DNA of 5,387 nucleotides from an uncultured Ruminococcus sp. Lineage in GTDB: Bacteria; Bacillota; Clostridia; Oscillospirales; Ruminococcaceae. The DNA is taken from the NCBI GenBank assembly GCA_947176565.1, contig CAMWRC010000105.1, forward strand, positions 1-5,387. The letters are read 5' to 3'. The first letter of the stretch is position 1, and every line of letters starts with the position of its first letter. This document shows, in pieces, positions 1 through 5,387 of this stretch. Under the pieces are notes generated by a model that was not told the DNA's origin, did not search any database, and was given only the letters and a program-made list of their open reading frames with translations. A program made the position numbers and the translations under genes.

Positions 1-342
1 CGCGTATTGAATCTCAATCCTGCAAAGTGCTTTATGGGTGATACTGGTTCAATGTTTCTTGGTGCGGCTGTCACGGGCGTGGGACTGATGCTTCATAATC
101 ATCTGCTTATGGTGCTTGTTTCGCTTGTGTATATCATTGAAGCCCTTTCGGTGGTTATTCAGGTATCATACTTCAAGTACACAAAGAAAAAGTATGGCGA
201 GGGACGGCGTATTTTCAAGATGACGCCAATACATCATCACTTTGAACTCAGCAAATGGAGCGAATATAAAATCGTCATTTCTTTTTCAATGGCAGGCATA
301 TTTTTCGGAATTATAGGGATTGTTCTGTTACTGATATTCTGA
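1..342 (+). CDS. mraY: Phospho-N-acetylmuramoyl-pentapeptide transferase (lipid I synthase), 3' part
   Basis: MraY is an integral membrane enzyme that transfers phospho-MurNAc-pentapeptide from the UDP precursor to undecaprenyl phosphate, giving lipid I. Only the C-terminal 113 residues are present; the frame is open from base 1, so the TTG at 7 is not a real start and about two thirds of the gene lies upstream. The fragment begins in the family block NLNPAKCFMGDTGS. Its Asp (fragment residue 14, nt 40-42) is a conserved active-site aspartate of this transferase family. The other signature, MTPIHHHFE, places the triple histidine at fragment residues 78-80 (nt 232-240). Hydrophobic segments lie around residues 20-58 and 90-113, so the protein ends in a membrane helix, as is normal. 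The stop is TGA at 340-342. ftsW follows 35 bp later with no murD between them. Identification is firm; WecA/TagO relatives lack this HHH block. Confidence 0.96.
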   Translation, partial: RVLNLNPAKCFMGDTGSMFLGAAVTGVGLMLHNHLLMVLVSLVYIIEALSVVIQVSYFKYTKKKYGEGRRIFKMTPIHHHFELSKWSEYKIVISFSMAGIFFGIIGIVLLLIF

Positions 343-377
343 TGCAGAACATTCCGTGAACATGATAAGGAGGCAAA

Positions 378-1631
378 ATGGCTGCTGCGGCTAAAATAAG
401 AGAAAACAGAAGAAAAGGGCTTTTTTCCGTGCTTTTCGGTGGAGGACGGAACGGAGATATGAGTCTTTCGTTTTTTGCATATGTTATGATACTGCTCATT
501 GTAGGACTTGTCATGATGTCATCGGCAAGCTATGCGTGGGCATACAGCGAATACGGCGATGGTCTTTATTACGCAAAGAATCAGGCTGCTAATGCGGCTA
601 TAGGATTTATTGCAATGGCATTTTTTATAAATTTTGACTATCATAATTTCAGGCGGATTGAAGTGCCGCTGCTGAAAAAATTCAATATCGCTGGTATATT
701 CTATATCGGCGTAGCTGTTCTGCTTGTTGCCGTGCTTTTCATAGGAAATACAGAGGGCGGCTCTATGGGCGCGAAACGCTGGATTGACATAGGTCCTTTT
801 AATTTACAGCCGTCAGAAGTAGCCAAGCTTGCTATTATTGTTTTCTTTGCCTACAGTATGGAACGGGACGGCAGAAAGATGAATACTTTCAAAATAGGTA
901 TCATCAAATATGCAGGACTTTTAGGTATATATGTTGCACTTATCGGTCTGGAAAAGCATCTTTCAGGTATTCTGCTTATCAGCACAATCGCCGTTTCAAT
1001 GATTCTCTGCGGCGGTGCGAATAAAAAGCAGTTCACAGCACTTGCAATTATTTTCGTAGTTCTTGCTGCGCTGCTGATATGGTGGCAGTATAACGTTCCG
1101 GATAGTTATGTTCAGGTGCGTATCAAATCATGGCGCGACCCGTTTGCGGACGTTCTCAATGATACATGGCAGACGGCAAATTCAATAATTGCTATCGGTT
1201 CAGGAGGATTTTTCGGACTTGGACTGGGAAACTCCCGTCAGAAGTATCTGTATCTGCCCGAAACAAAAAACGACTTTGTTTTCCCGATTGTATGCGAGGA
1301 AATAGGATTTATCGGCGCGCTTGCAATAATAATTGTGTTCTTTCTTCTTGTCGTTGAGGGATATTCCATTGCCGTCCGGTGCAAGGATAGATTCGGTATG
1401 CTTCTTGCAGTAGGAATCACTACGCAGATAGGCATACAGACTGTTCTCAATCTTGCTGTTGTCAGCAATCTTATACCAAATACCGGAATCAGTCTGCCGT
1501 TTTTCAGTTATGGCGGAACTGCTCTGATAATGCAGCTTGTCGAAATGGGAATCATGCTGAATATATCGCGGCAAAGATATTATCCGCCAGACAATACAGA
1601 GCTTGAAGTGCCGGATAAACCGGAAATTTAA
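378..1631 (+). CDS. ftsW: FtsW/SpoVE-type SEDS peptidoglycan polymerase
   Basis: SEDS-family lipid II polymerase of the septum, working with a class B penicillin-binding protein. The 417-residue multi-pass membrane protein has a basic cytoplasmic N-tail (1-29) and hydrophobic helices from about 31 on. Family blocks seen: GAKRWIDIGPFNLQPSEVAK (131-150); an extracellular loop near 250-265; GSGGFFGLGLGNSRQKYLYLPE (274-295); DFVFPIVCEEIGF (299-311); and NTGISLPFFSYGGT (368-381). In a by-eye alignment to SpoVE and E. coli FtsW from memory, Asp258 falls on the catalytic Asp of the usual DPxGxG loop, but the flanking residues are DVLNDT. The start is ATG 378, with AAGGAGG at 367-373. An internal ATG at 459 (Met28) has only poorly spaced Shine-Dalgarno sequence. 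Position between mraY and murG favours FtsW/SpoVE over RodA; a sporulation-specific SpoVE role cannot be excluded. Confidence 0.95.
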   Translation: MAAAAKIRENRRKGLFSVLFGGGRNGDMSLSFFAYVMILLIVGLVMMSSASYAWAYSEYGDGLYYAKNQAANAAIGFIAMAFFINFDYHNFRRIEVPLLKKFNIAGIFYIGVAVLLVAVLFIGNTEGGSMGAKRWIDIGPFNLQPSEVAKLAIIVFFAYSMERDGRKMNTFKIGIIKYAGLLGIYVALIGLEKHLSGILLISTIAVSMILCGGANKKQFTALAIIFVVLAALLIWWQYNVPDSYVQVRIKSWRDPFADVLNDTWQTANSIIAIGSGGFFGLGLGNSRQKYLYLPETKNDFVFPIVCEEIGFIGALAIIIVFFLLVVEGYSIAVRCKDRFGMLLAVGITTQIGIQTVLNLAVVSNLIPNTGISLPFFSYGGTALIMQLVEMGIMLNISRQRYYPPDNTELEVPDKPEI

Positions 1632-1651
1632 AAAAGAGGTGCGTAATTATT

Positions 1652-2779
1652 ATGAAAGTTCTTATATCATGCGGAGGTACAGGCGGACATATAAATCCCG
1701 GTCTTGCTATTGCAGATATTATAAAATTCAAATATCCTGATACGGAGTTCCTTTTTGCGGGTACTCCAAAGGGTATGGAATCACGGCTTGTTCCGCAGGC
1801 AGGTTATAGAATCGAACCCATAAAAGTGGCAGGATTCCAGCGTTCGCTGTCGTTTGAGAATATCGGCAGGAACGCAAAGGCACTTGCATATCTCGCGGCT
1901 TCCGGAAAACGTGCTAAGGAAATAATAAGCGGTTTCAAGCCGGATATTGCTATCGGAACAGGCGGATATGCAGCAGGACCTGTTATACGCAAGGCGGCAA
2001 AAATGGGAATCCCTACAGCTATTCATGAGCAGAATGCTTATCCGGGAATCACAAACAAACTTCTTTCAAAAGAAGTCGACCACGTTATGCTCACTGTCAA
2101 AGAGGCTCTCGACTTCATGGATAAGGGCAGTTTTGAGTACAGTATTACCGGACTTCCGGTGCGGAGTTCTATAAGCGGAATCTCAAAGGCAGAGGCAAGG
2201 AAAAAACTCGGATTCAATAATGATTTTACTATACTTTCATTCGGCGGAAGTCTCGGAGCAGGCTGCATAAATGAAACTATGGCAGAGGCAATCAAGTGGC
2301 ATACACAAAAGGGACTGAAAATAAATCATATACACGGCTATGGCGGTATGGGAAAAGATACTTTTCCACAGGCTATGAGTGAAAACAGCATACCGCTGAA
2401 AAGCAGCCGCCTAAGGATAACAGAGTATATCAATGATATGGAAGTCTGTCTCGCCGCGGCAGACCTTGTAATATGCCGTTCAGGAGCGTCTACTCTTGCA
2501 GAACTTGAAGCGGCAGGCAGAGCATCTATACTTATTCCGTCGCCTATCGTTGCCGGAAATCATCAGTATCATAACGCTATGGTTCTTGGAAAGGCAGGAG
2601 CTGCCGAAGTTATTGAGCAGAAAGATGCTTCTCCGGAAAGACTGATTGCAGAAATCGAACTGCTTTACAATAATCCGGACAAGGTGCGGAAAATGTCTGA
2701 ATCAGCCGGTTCTCTTTTCCTGAAAGATACGAATCAGCGTATTCTTGCGGTAATCGACAGCCTTATCAAAAAGAAGTAA
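1652..2779 (+). CDS. murG: UDP-GlcNAc:lipid I N-acetylglucosaminyltransferase (lipid II synthase)
   Basis: MurG is a peripheral GT-B (GT28) enzyme on the inner membrane face that adds GlcNAc to lipid I to form lipid II, the substrate of FtsW. The length of 375 residues is close to the family norm. The N-domain has the glycine-rich loop CGGTGGHINPG (7-17, with His13), a second loop GTGGYAAGP (102-110) and HEQNAYPG (125-132). The C-domain has FGGSLGAG (197-204) and the UDP-GlcNAc site RSGASTLAELEAAGR (276-290, with Glu284), followed by PSPIVAGNHQYHNA (296-309). Two positions differ from the commonest family sequence: TGLPVR (167-171 region) where TGNPVR is usual, and GGSLGA where GGSQGA is usual. 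The core residues around them are kept, so the enzyme looks functional. The start is ATG 1652, with AGAGGTG (1635-1641) ten bases upstream and 20 bp after the ftsW stop, so translation is probably from the same transcript. Confidence 0.96.
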   Translation: MKVLISCGGTGGHINPGLAIADIIKFKYPDTEFLFAGTPKGMESRLVPQAGYRIEPIKVAGFQRSLSFENIGRNAKALAYLAASGKRAKEIISGFKPDIAIGTGGYAAGPVIRKAAKMGIPTAIHEQNAYPGITNKLLSKEVDHVMLTVKEALDFMDKGSFEYSITGLPVRSSISGISKAEARKKLGFNNDFTILSFGGSLGAGCINETMAEAIKWHTQKGLKINHIHGYGGMGKDTFPQAMSENSIPLKSSRLRITEYINDMEVCLAAADLVICRSGASTLAELEAAGRASILIPSPIVAGNHQYHNAMVLGKAGAAEVIEQKDASPERLIAEIELLYNNPDKVRKMSESAGSLFLKDTNQRILAVIDSLIKKK

Positions 2780-2807
2780 CCTGAAATACATAAGCAGCAT
2801 AGTATAA

Positions 2808-2858
2808 GTGAGGAGTTTTAGTTGTGAATCGTGAAAAGTTCGGTTAACAGCTCCTGAC
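2808..2858 (+). repeat. Imperfect inverted repeat (possible RNA hairpin 1)
   Basis: Bases 2811-2817 (AGGAGTT) can pair with 2849-2855 (AGCTCCT) over seven pairs, one of them G-U. Outside a G-G mismatch two more pairs form (2808-2809 with 2857-2858). Inside, past a bulged C2848, weaker A-U and G-U pairs may extend to 2824/2841. The 5' arm contains the GAGGAG Shine-Dalgarno-like sequence, which would be hidden when folded. Pairing was worked out by eye and no folding energy was computed. Confidence 0.4.
2824..2847 (+). CDS. Possible seven-residue leader reading frame (VNREKFG)
   Basis: A GTG at 2824 preceded by GTGAGGAG (2808-2815, eight bases away) opens a frame of seven codons ending in TAA at 2845-2847. 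The strong Shine-Dalgarno has no other sensible start to serve. It could be a short leader peptide whose translation disrupts hairpin 1, a relic of a lost gene start, or chance. The peptide shows no run of a single amino acid that would suggest classic attenuation. Support is weak. Confidence 0.2.
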   Translation: MNREKFG

Positions 2859-2863
2859 TGAAA

Positions 2864-2899
2864 TACGCAAATCGGTTTTTTAGAAATCTGGTTTGTGTG
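2864..2899 (+). repeat. Inverted repeat (possible RNA hairpin 2) just before murA
   Basis: Bases 2864-2875 (TACGCAAATCGG) can pair with 2888-2899 (CTGGTTTGTGTG) over twelve consecutive pairs. These include G-U pairs at 2864/2899, 2867/2896, 2872/2891 and 2874/2889. Past one T-T mismatch, 2877-2879 can pair with 2884-2886. The stem ends 15 bases before the murA Shine-Dalgarno and leaves that site free. It is not followed by a T tract, so it is not a standard terminator; it may be an RNA stabilising or processing element. Pairing was assessed by eye only. Confidence 0.45.
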
Positions 2900-2913
2900 A
2901 TTAGAAATGCTGT

Positions 2914-2920
2914 GAGGTGG
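2914..2920 (+). promoter_or_regulatory. murA ribosome binding site that sets a TTG start
   Basis: GAGGTGG at 2914-2920 is a good Shine-Dalgarno match. It lies five bases before the in-frame TTG at 2926. The GTG at 2917, which would give a longer frame, lies inside the Shine-Dalgarno itself and has no site of its own, so it is very unlikely to be the start. Confidence 0.8.
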
Positions 2921-2925
2921 TCATT

Positions 2926-4185
2926 TTGCAGGATTTTATTATTACGGGTGGAAACCGCCTCAGCGGTGAAATTACCCTTCAGGGAAGCAAAAACAGTACT
3001 CTTCCTATTATGGCGGCTGCATTTTTAGTGAACGGAAAATGCACTCTGCTGCATTGTCCTAAACTGACTGATGTGTATTCGGCATCAAGGATTCTGAATT
3101 GTCTCGGAAGCGTCTGCCGTCTGAAAAACGACCGCGCGGAGATTGATTCAACCGCTGTTTCAGACAGCGTGATACCAGAAAATCTTATGCGTGAAATGCG
3201 TTCGTCAATTATGTTCATGGGCGCAATACTTGGTCGTATGGGCGAATGTACAGTAAGTATTCCCGGCGGCTGTGAGCTTGGTCCTCGTCCGATTGATATG
3301 CATCTTGCAGCATTGTCAAAAATGGGCGTTGAGATTACAGACCGGCATGGAAAAATATGCTGCAAAATTCCCGACGGCAGAGCAAAGGGAGCGCGTATAT
3401 CGCTATTTTTTCCGTCTGTGGGTGCTACGGAAAATATAATTCTGTGCGCTGTTCTTGCCGACGGTGAAACGGTGATAAACAATGCCGCACGTGAGCCTGA
3501 AATCTGTGATTTGTGCGGATTTCTGCGTTCATGCGGAGCTAAGATAAAGGGCGACGGTGAAAGCAGAATTATTATTGAGGGCGTACGTGAACTTCACAGC
3601 TGTGAGTATACCGTGATGCCGGACAGAATTGCCGGAGCTACTTATCTTTCCATGACAGCTGCCTCCGGCGGTGAGATTATACTGAAAAATGCGTGTATAG
3701 CTGAAACAGAGCCGTTTATATCGGTTCTGGAGCAGACAGGGTGCAGGATTTATTCTGCGGATAACAGAATATATCTGCGGCGCAGTGGACGGCTTAAATC
3801 TGTCAGGGACAGAATACGTACTATGCCTCACCCAGGTTTCCCGACTGATGCGCAGGCTATTTTGATGGCTGCACTCGTAACGGCTGACGGCACAAGCGTG
3901 TTCGAGGAAAATATTTTTGACTGCCGCTATCGGCATACAGATGCACTTATAAAAATGGGTGCGGATATACAGGTAATGGGTAAAGCCGCAGTGATACGCG
4001 GAGTTCCAAGACTTCACGGAGCTGAAATAGAAGCTACTGATTTACGCGGCGGTGCGGCAATGGCAGTCGCTGCGCTTGCCGCAGAGGGTGTTACAAGACT
4101 CAGCTGTATATCACATATTGACAGAGGATATGAAAATTTCGAGAAGGTTATTTCTGCTGTCGGCGGAAAAATACGCAGAGAATAA
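2926..4185 (+). CDS. murA: UDP-N-acetylglucosamine 1-carboxyvinyltransferase
   Basis: MurA is the cytoplasmic enzyme that transfers enolpyruvate from PEP to UDP-GlcNAc, the first committed step of peptidoglycan synthesis. From the TTG start the protein is 419 residues, the usual family length, and begins MQDFIITGGNRLSGEI like other MurA proteins. A GTG at 2917 would add three residues but lies in the Shine-Dalgarno. Seen: GSKNSTLP with Lys22-Asn23 (20-27); REMRSSI (89-95); the mobile loop PGGCELGPRP with catalytic Cys116 and Arg121 (113-122); PSVGATEN (163-170); PHPGFPTDAQA with Asp308 (301-311); RYRHTDALIKMGADI (334-348); and DLRGGAA with Arg374 (372-378). All key residues are present. Because the active-site residue is Cys, not Asp, fosfomycin sensitivity would be expected from family knowledge. 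Many Firmicutes carry two MurA paralogues; which one this is cannot be told. ftsQ follows after 16 bp. Confidence 0.96.
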   Translation: MQDFIITGGNRLSGEITLQGSKNSTLPIMAAAFLVNGKCTLLHCPKLTDVYSASRILNCLGSVCRLKNDRAEIDSTAVSDSVIPENLMREMRSSIMFMGAILGRMGECTVSIPGGCELGPRPIDMHLAALSKMGVEITDRHGKICCKIPDGRAKGARISLFFPSVGATENIILCAVLADGETVINNAAREPEICDLCGFLRSCGAKIKGDGESRIIIEGVRELHSCEYTVMPDRIAGATYLSMTAASGGEIILKNACIAETEPFISVLEQTGCRIYSADNRIYLRRSGRLKSVRDRIRTMPHPGFPTDAQAILMAALVTADGTSVFEENIFDCRYRHTDALIKMGADIQVMGKAAVIRGVPRLHGAEIEATDLRGGAAMAVAALAAEGVTRLSCISHIDRGYENFEKVISAVGGKIRRE

Positions 4186-4201
4186 CTATCGGAGGTAAAA
4201 T

Positions 4202-5059
4202 ATGAACGATGTTGAAAAGACAAATATAGAAAGGAAAAACAGCGGAAAACGTATGCGGCGCAGACGGCGTATGATGAGTATATATGCCGTTATAGTCATA
4301 TTTCTGGTTCTTTCCGCCGGCATAGTGATGTGTTTTACATTTCTGTTCAATGCCGACGAAATTATTGTATCAGGCGAATCGCTGACCTATACTTCACAGA
4401 ATATTGTCGAAGCATCGGGAATCAAAGCCGGAGATAATCTGCTCAGGCTGAAACGTAAAGTCGCCGAAAAAAATATACTCGAAGAACTGCGCTATGTGGA
4501 AACGGCAACTGTTGAACGGGATTTCCCGTCAACTATAAGAATAAATGTTACACGGTGTATTCCGGCATATAATGTCAGATATGATACAGGTGTTCTGCTC
4601 GTGAGCAGAAAAGGCAAGATACTCGAAAACGGTACAACATACAGAGATGTGGAAAATCTTCCTGTTATCTATGGATTTGAACCCGAAGTAATGGAATTGG
4701 GAATGCAGCTTTCTTCAAAAAACAGCAGGAAATTCGAAGCATTCAATCAGATAATAAGCAGGTTTGACAGGGATAATAATGAGCAGATTGCAACTATCGA
4801 CCTTACAAATGAGTATGACATAGTAGTTACATATCGTAATGACCTTGTATTTAAAATGGGAAACTGGAACGATGTGGATTATAAGCTTGACCTTGCACAG
4901 AGCGTCATGAATGACGAGTCTATTATAGGAAAATCCGGAACGCTTGTCATGGTCGGTTCAAATCAGTGCAGCTTCCGGAATAACTACAGCGAGAGAAAAG
5001 AAACAGCATCAACTCCTGCACAGGAATCCCAGACAGTTCAGGACGGCAATAATGCATAA
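4202..5059 (+). CDS. ftsQ: Cell division protein FtsQ/DivIB
   Basis: Bitopic divisome scaffold that, in characterised bacteria, binds FtsL and FtsB/DivIC and helps control septal synthesis by FtsW and its partner PBP. The 285-residue protein has a very basic cytoplasmic N-tail (1-25, with a run of Arg at 19-23), one membrane helix (about 26-48), and an extracellular POTRA domain (about 50-119: NADEIIVSGESLTYTSQNIV onward, to ERDFPSTIRINVTRCIPAY). A beta domain follows (about 120-257), then a polar, probably disordered tail rich in Ser, Thr, Gln and Asn (262-285). The start is ATG 4202 with GGAGGT at 4191-4196, five bases away. The family is poorly conserved in sequence; topology, the POTRA segment and the place after mur genes make the call. 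DivIB is the name in Bacillus. No ftsL or ftsA is seen in the window. Confidence 0.92.
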   Translation: MNDVEKTNIERKNSGKRMRRRRRMMSIYAVIVIFLVLSAGIVMCFTFLFNADEIIVSGESLTYTSQNIVEASGIKAGDNLLRLKRKVAEKNILEELRYVETATVERDFPSTIRINVTRCIPAYNVRYDTGVLLVSRKGKILENGTTYRDVENLPVIYGFEPEVMELGMQLSSKNSRKFEAFNQIISRFDRDNNEQIATIDLTNEYDIVVTYRNDLVFKMGNWNDVDYKLDLAQSVMNDESIIGKSGTLVMVGSNQCSFRNNYSERKETASTPAQESQTVQDGNNA

Positions 5060-5106
5060 ATGCCATACATATTTTATTATCTGTTTTTTCCAACCGTTGT
5101 ATCAGA

Positions 5107-5155
5107 TTTGTGAAAATACAGTGAGTTAAATGATGCCGGTTTGTGCAAAATGCAG
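5107..5155 (+). repeat. Imperfect direct repeat upstream of the promoter
   Basis: TTTGTGAAAATACAG (5107-5121) recurs as TTTGTGCAAAATGCAG (5140-5155), with one inserted base and one substitution. The copies start 33 bp apart, about three helical turns, and the second ends 20 bp before the -35 box. This spacing would suit a DNA-binding regulator, but AT-rich sequence can give such matches by chance. Confidence 0.4.
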
Positions 5156-5175
5156 AAAATAAAAAAAATCGTCGT

Positions 5176-5204
5176 TTGACTTGCAATAGTCGGCGAAATA
5201 TGAT
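5176..5204 (+). promoter_or_regulatory. Sigma-A type promoter
   Basis: TTGACT (5176-5181) and TATGAT (5199-5204) are separated by exactly 17 bp and each match the sigma-70/sigma-A consensus at five of six positions. An A-rich tract at 5156-5168 could act as an UP element. Transcription would begin near 5211. A short dyad GACT/AGTC (5178-5181, 5188-5191) overlaps the -35 and spacer. It is the best promoter seen in the window and most likely serves the gene beyond the right edge. Confidence 0.75.
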
Positions 5205-5243
5205 AAAATAATAGGTGTATTGTGGCTTGTTTTTGTTCAGAGC

Positions 5244-5266
5244 TTGTATTCGCGAAAATTGTATTC
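5244..5266 (+). repeat. Short direct repeat TTGTATTC
   Basis: The eight bases TTGTATTC occur at 5244-5251 and again at 5259-5266, 15 bp apart, shortly after the expected transcription start. The repeat is short and may be coincidence. Confidence 0.3.
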
Positions 5267-5287
5267 CGGTTTTTGAGTGGGATTTTT

Positions 5288-5387
5288 GTGATAACAAGAC
5301 GGGAAAACTCTGGCGGATTCCCGCCTGACAGGCTTTTCAGCGCAGTCAGCGGAAAATCTTTCCGGAATGATGTGCGTGATGTTCTGT
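5288..5387 (+). CDS. Possible start of an unidentified gene, cut by the window edge
   Basis: A GTG at 5288 opens a frame that stays open to the last base (33 complete codons, beginning VITRRENSGGFPPDRLF). It lies about 77 bp downstream of the strong promoter's expected start. The only candidate Shine-Dalgarno is the weak GAGTGG at 5275-5280. The same frame is open from 5207 and also has a TTG at 5273 and a GTG at 5222, the latter with AGGTG at 5213-5217. The start is therefore undecided. I do not recognise the protein, and the visible part does not resemble FtsA or FtsZ N-termini. Another frame is also open from 5295 to the edge, with an ATG at 5367. The region could equally be a 5' leader. 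Confidence 0.25.
   Translation, partial: MITRRENSGGFPPDRLFSAVSGKSFRNDVRDVL

Larger units (their letters stand above)
2780..2925 (+). other. Structured murG-murA intergenic region
   Basis: This 146-bp gap is much longer than the other gene junctions here (35, 20 and 16 bp). It holds two adjacent inverted repeats (2808-2858 and 2864-2899), a Shine-Dalgarno-like GTGAGGAG at 2808-2815 followed by a seven-codon frame, and the murA Shine-Dalgarno at the 3' end. The six T residues at 2876-2881 lie inside the loop side of the second repeat rather than after a stem, so neither repeat has the form of an intrinsic terminator. A possible -35 (TTAACA, 2844-2849) has no good -10 at the right distance. No protein-coding gene of useful length is present. 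Confidence 0.6.
5060..5387. other. Intergenic region downstream of ftsQ
   Basis: This stretch is AT-rich at first and lacks a confident gene. After the ftsQ stop there is no convincing intrinsic terminator: the T run at 5084-5089 is not preceded by a stable stem (only a four-pair GGCA/TGCC at 5045-5064, some 20 bases upstream). Next come an imperfect direct repeat (5107-5155), an A-rich tract (5156-5168) and a sigma-A type promoter (5176-5204). Downstream there is an eight-base direct repeat (5244-5266), and a frame that is open from 5207 to the window edge and could start a gene. Transcription of the cluster may therefore be separated from, or boosted for, the next gene here. Confidence 0.6.

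Noticed and set aside
459..461. Internal ATG (Met28) as the ftsW start
   Set aside because: The ATG at 378 has AAGGAGG just upstream, while the internal sites are two and thirteen bases away and badly spaced.
2844..2872. Possible promoter in the murG-murA gap starting from TTAACA
   Set aside because: The 17-bp position gives GCAAAT, a poor -10; other spacings are no better.
2871..2881. T6 run in the murG-murA gap as an intrinsic terminator
   Set aside because: No GC-rich stem ends just before the T run; the run lies within the second inverted repeat instead.
2979..3482. Long minus-strand frame inside murA (also 3529-4017 and 1200-1574 elsewhere)
   Set aside because: These lie opposite well-supported genes with intact family motifs; they are shadows of codon bias.
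5045..5089. Terminator after ftsQ
   Set aside because: Only a four-pair stem (GGCA/TGCC) is present, and the T run begins about 20 bases further on.
4947..5297. A 116-codon minus-strand frame covering the end of ftsQ and the intergenic region
   Set aside because: It needs a TTG start with no Shine-Dalgarno, runs antisense through the ftsQ tail and promoter, and has no recognisable motif.
5205..5387. T-box or known riboswitch leader downstream of the promoter
   Set aside because: I found no T-box consensus (GGTGG...ACCGCG-like) and no other leader motif I recognise.

Overview
The window is a stretch of a division and cell wall (dcw) cluster. It reads left to right on the + strand: the 3' end of mraY, ftsW, murG, murA, ftsQ (divIB), then a promoter-bearing intergenic region running off the right edge. 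Every gene is on the + strand. The low-to-moderate GC content, strong Shine-Dalgarno sites, single-TM DivIB-type FtsQ and FtsW sequence style point to a Firmicute of class Clostridia. A Ruminococcus-like (Oscillospiraceae) genome is my best guess, but this is inference from sequence style, not a database match.

Layout: mraY (1-342, 5' truncated) is followed after 35 bp by ftsW (378-1631), which is followed after 20 bp by murG (1652-2779). The 146-bp gap (2780-2925) is the longest break between genes inside the cluster. It carries two back-to-back inverted repeats, a Shine-Dalgarno with a seven-codon reading frame, and the Shine-Dalgarno that places the murA start at a TTG codon. murA (2926-4185) is followed after 16 bp by ftsQ (4202-5059). 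The remaining 328 bp contain an imperfect direct repeat, a near-consensus sigma-A promoter and a weakly supported start of a further gene.

The genes form one pathway. MurA makes the first committed precursor (UDP-GlcNAc-enolpyruvate). MraY makes lipid I and MurG converts it to lipid II on the inner membrane face. FtsW polymerises lipid II outside the membrane at the septum, and FtsQ/DivIB scaffolds the divisome. Compared with the Bacillus subtilis order (mraY-murD-spoVE-murG-murB-divIB), murD is missing between mraY and ftsW, and murA sits in the murB slot. I see no mobile element, CRISPR array, tRNA or rRNA, and no clear sign of a novel system. The points most worth a second look are the structured murG-murA gap, the altered catalytic loop of FtsW, and the promoter region after ftsQ.
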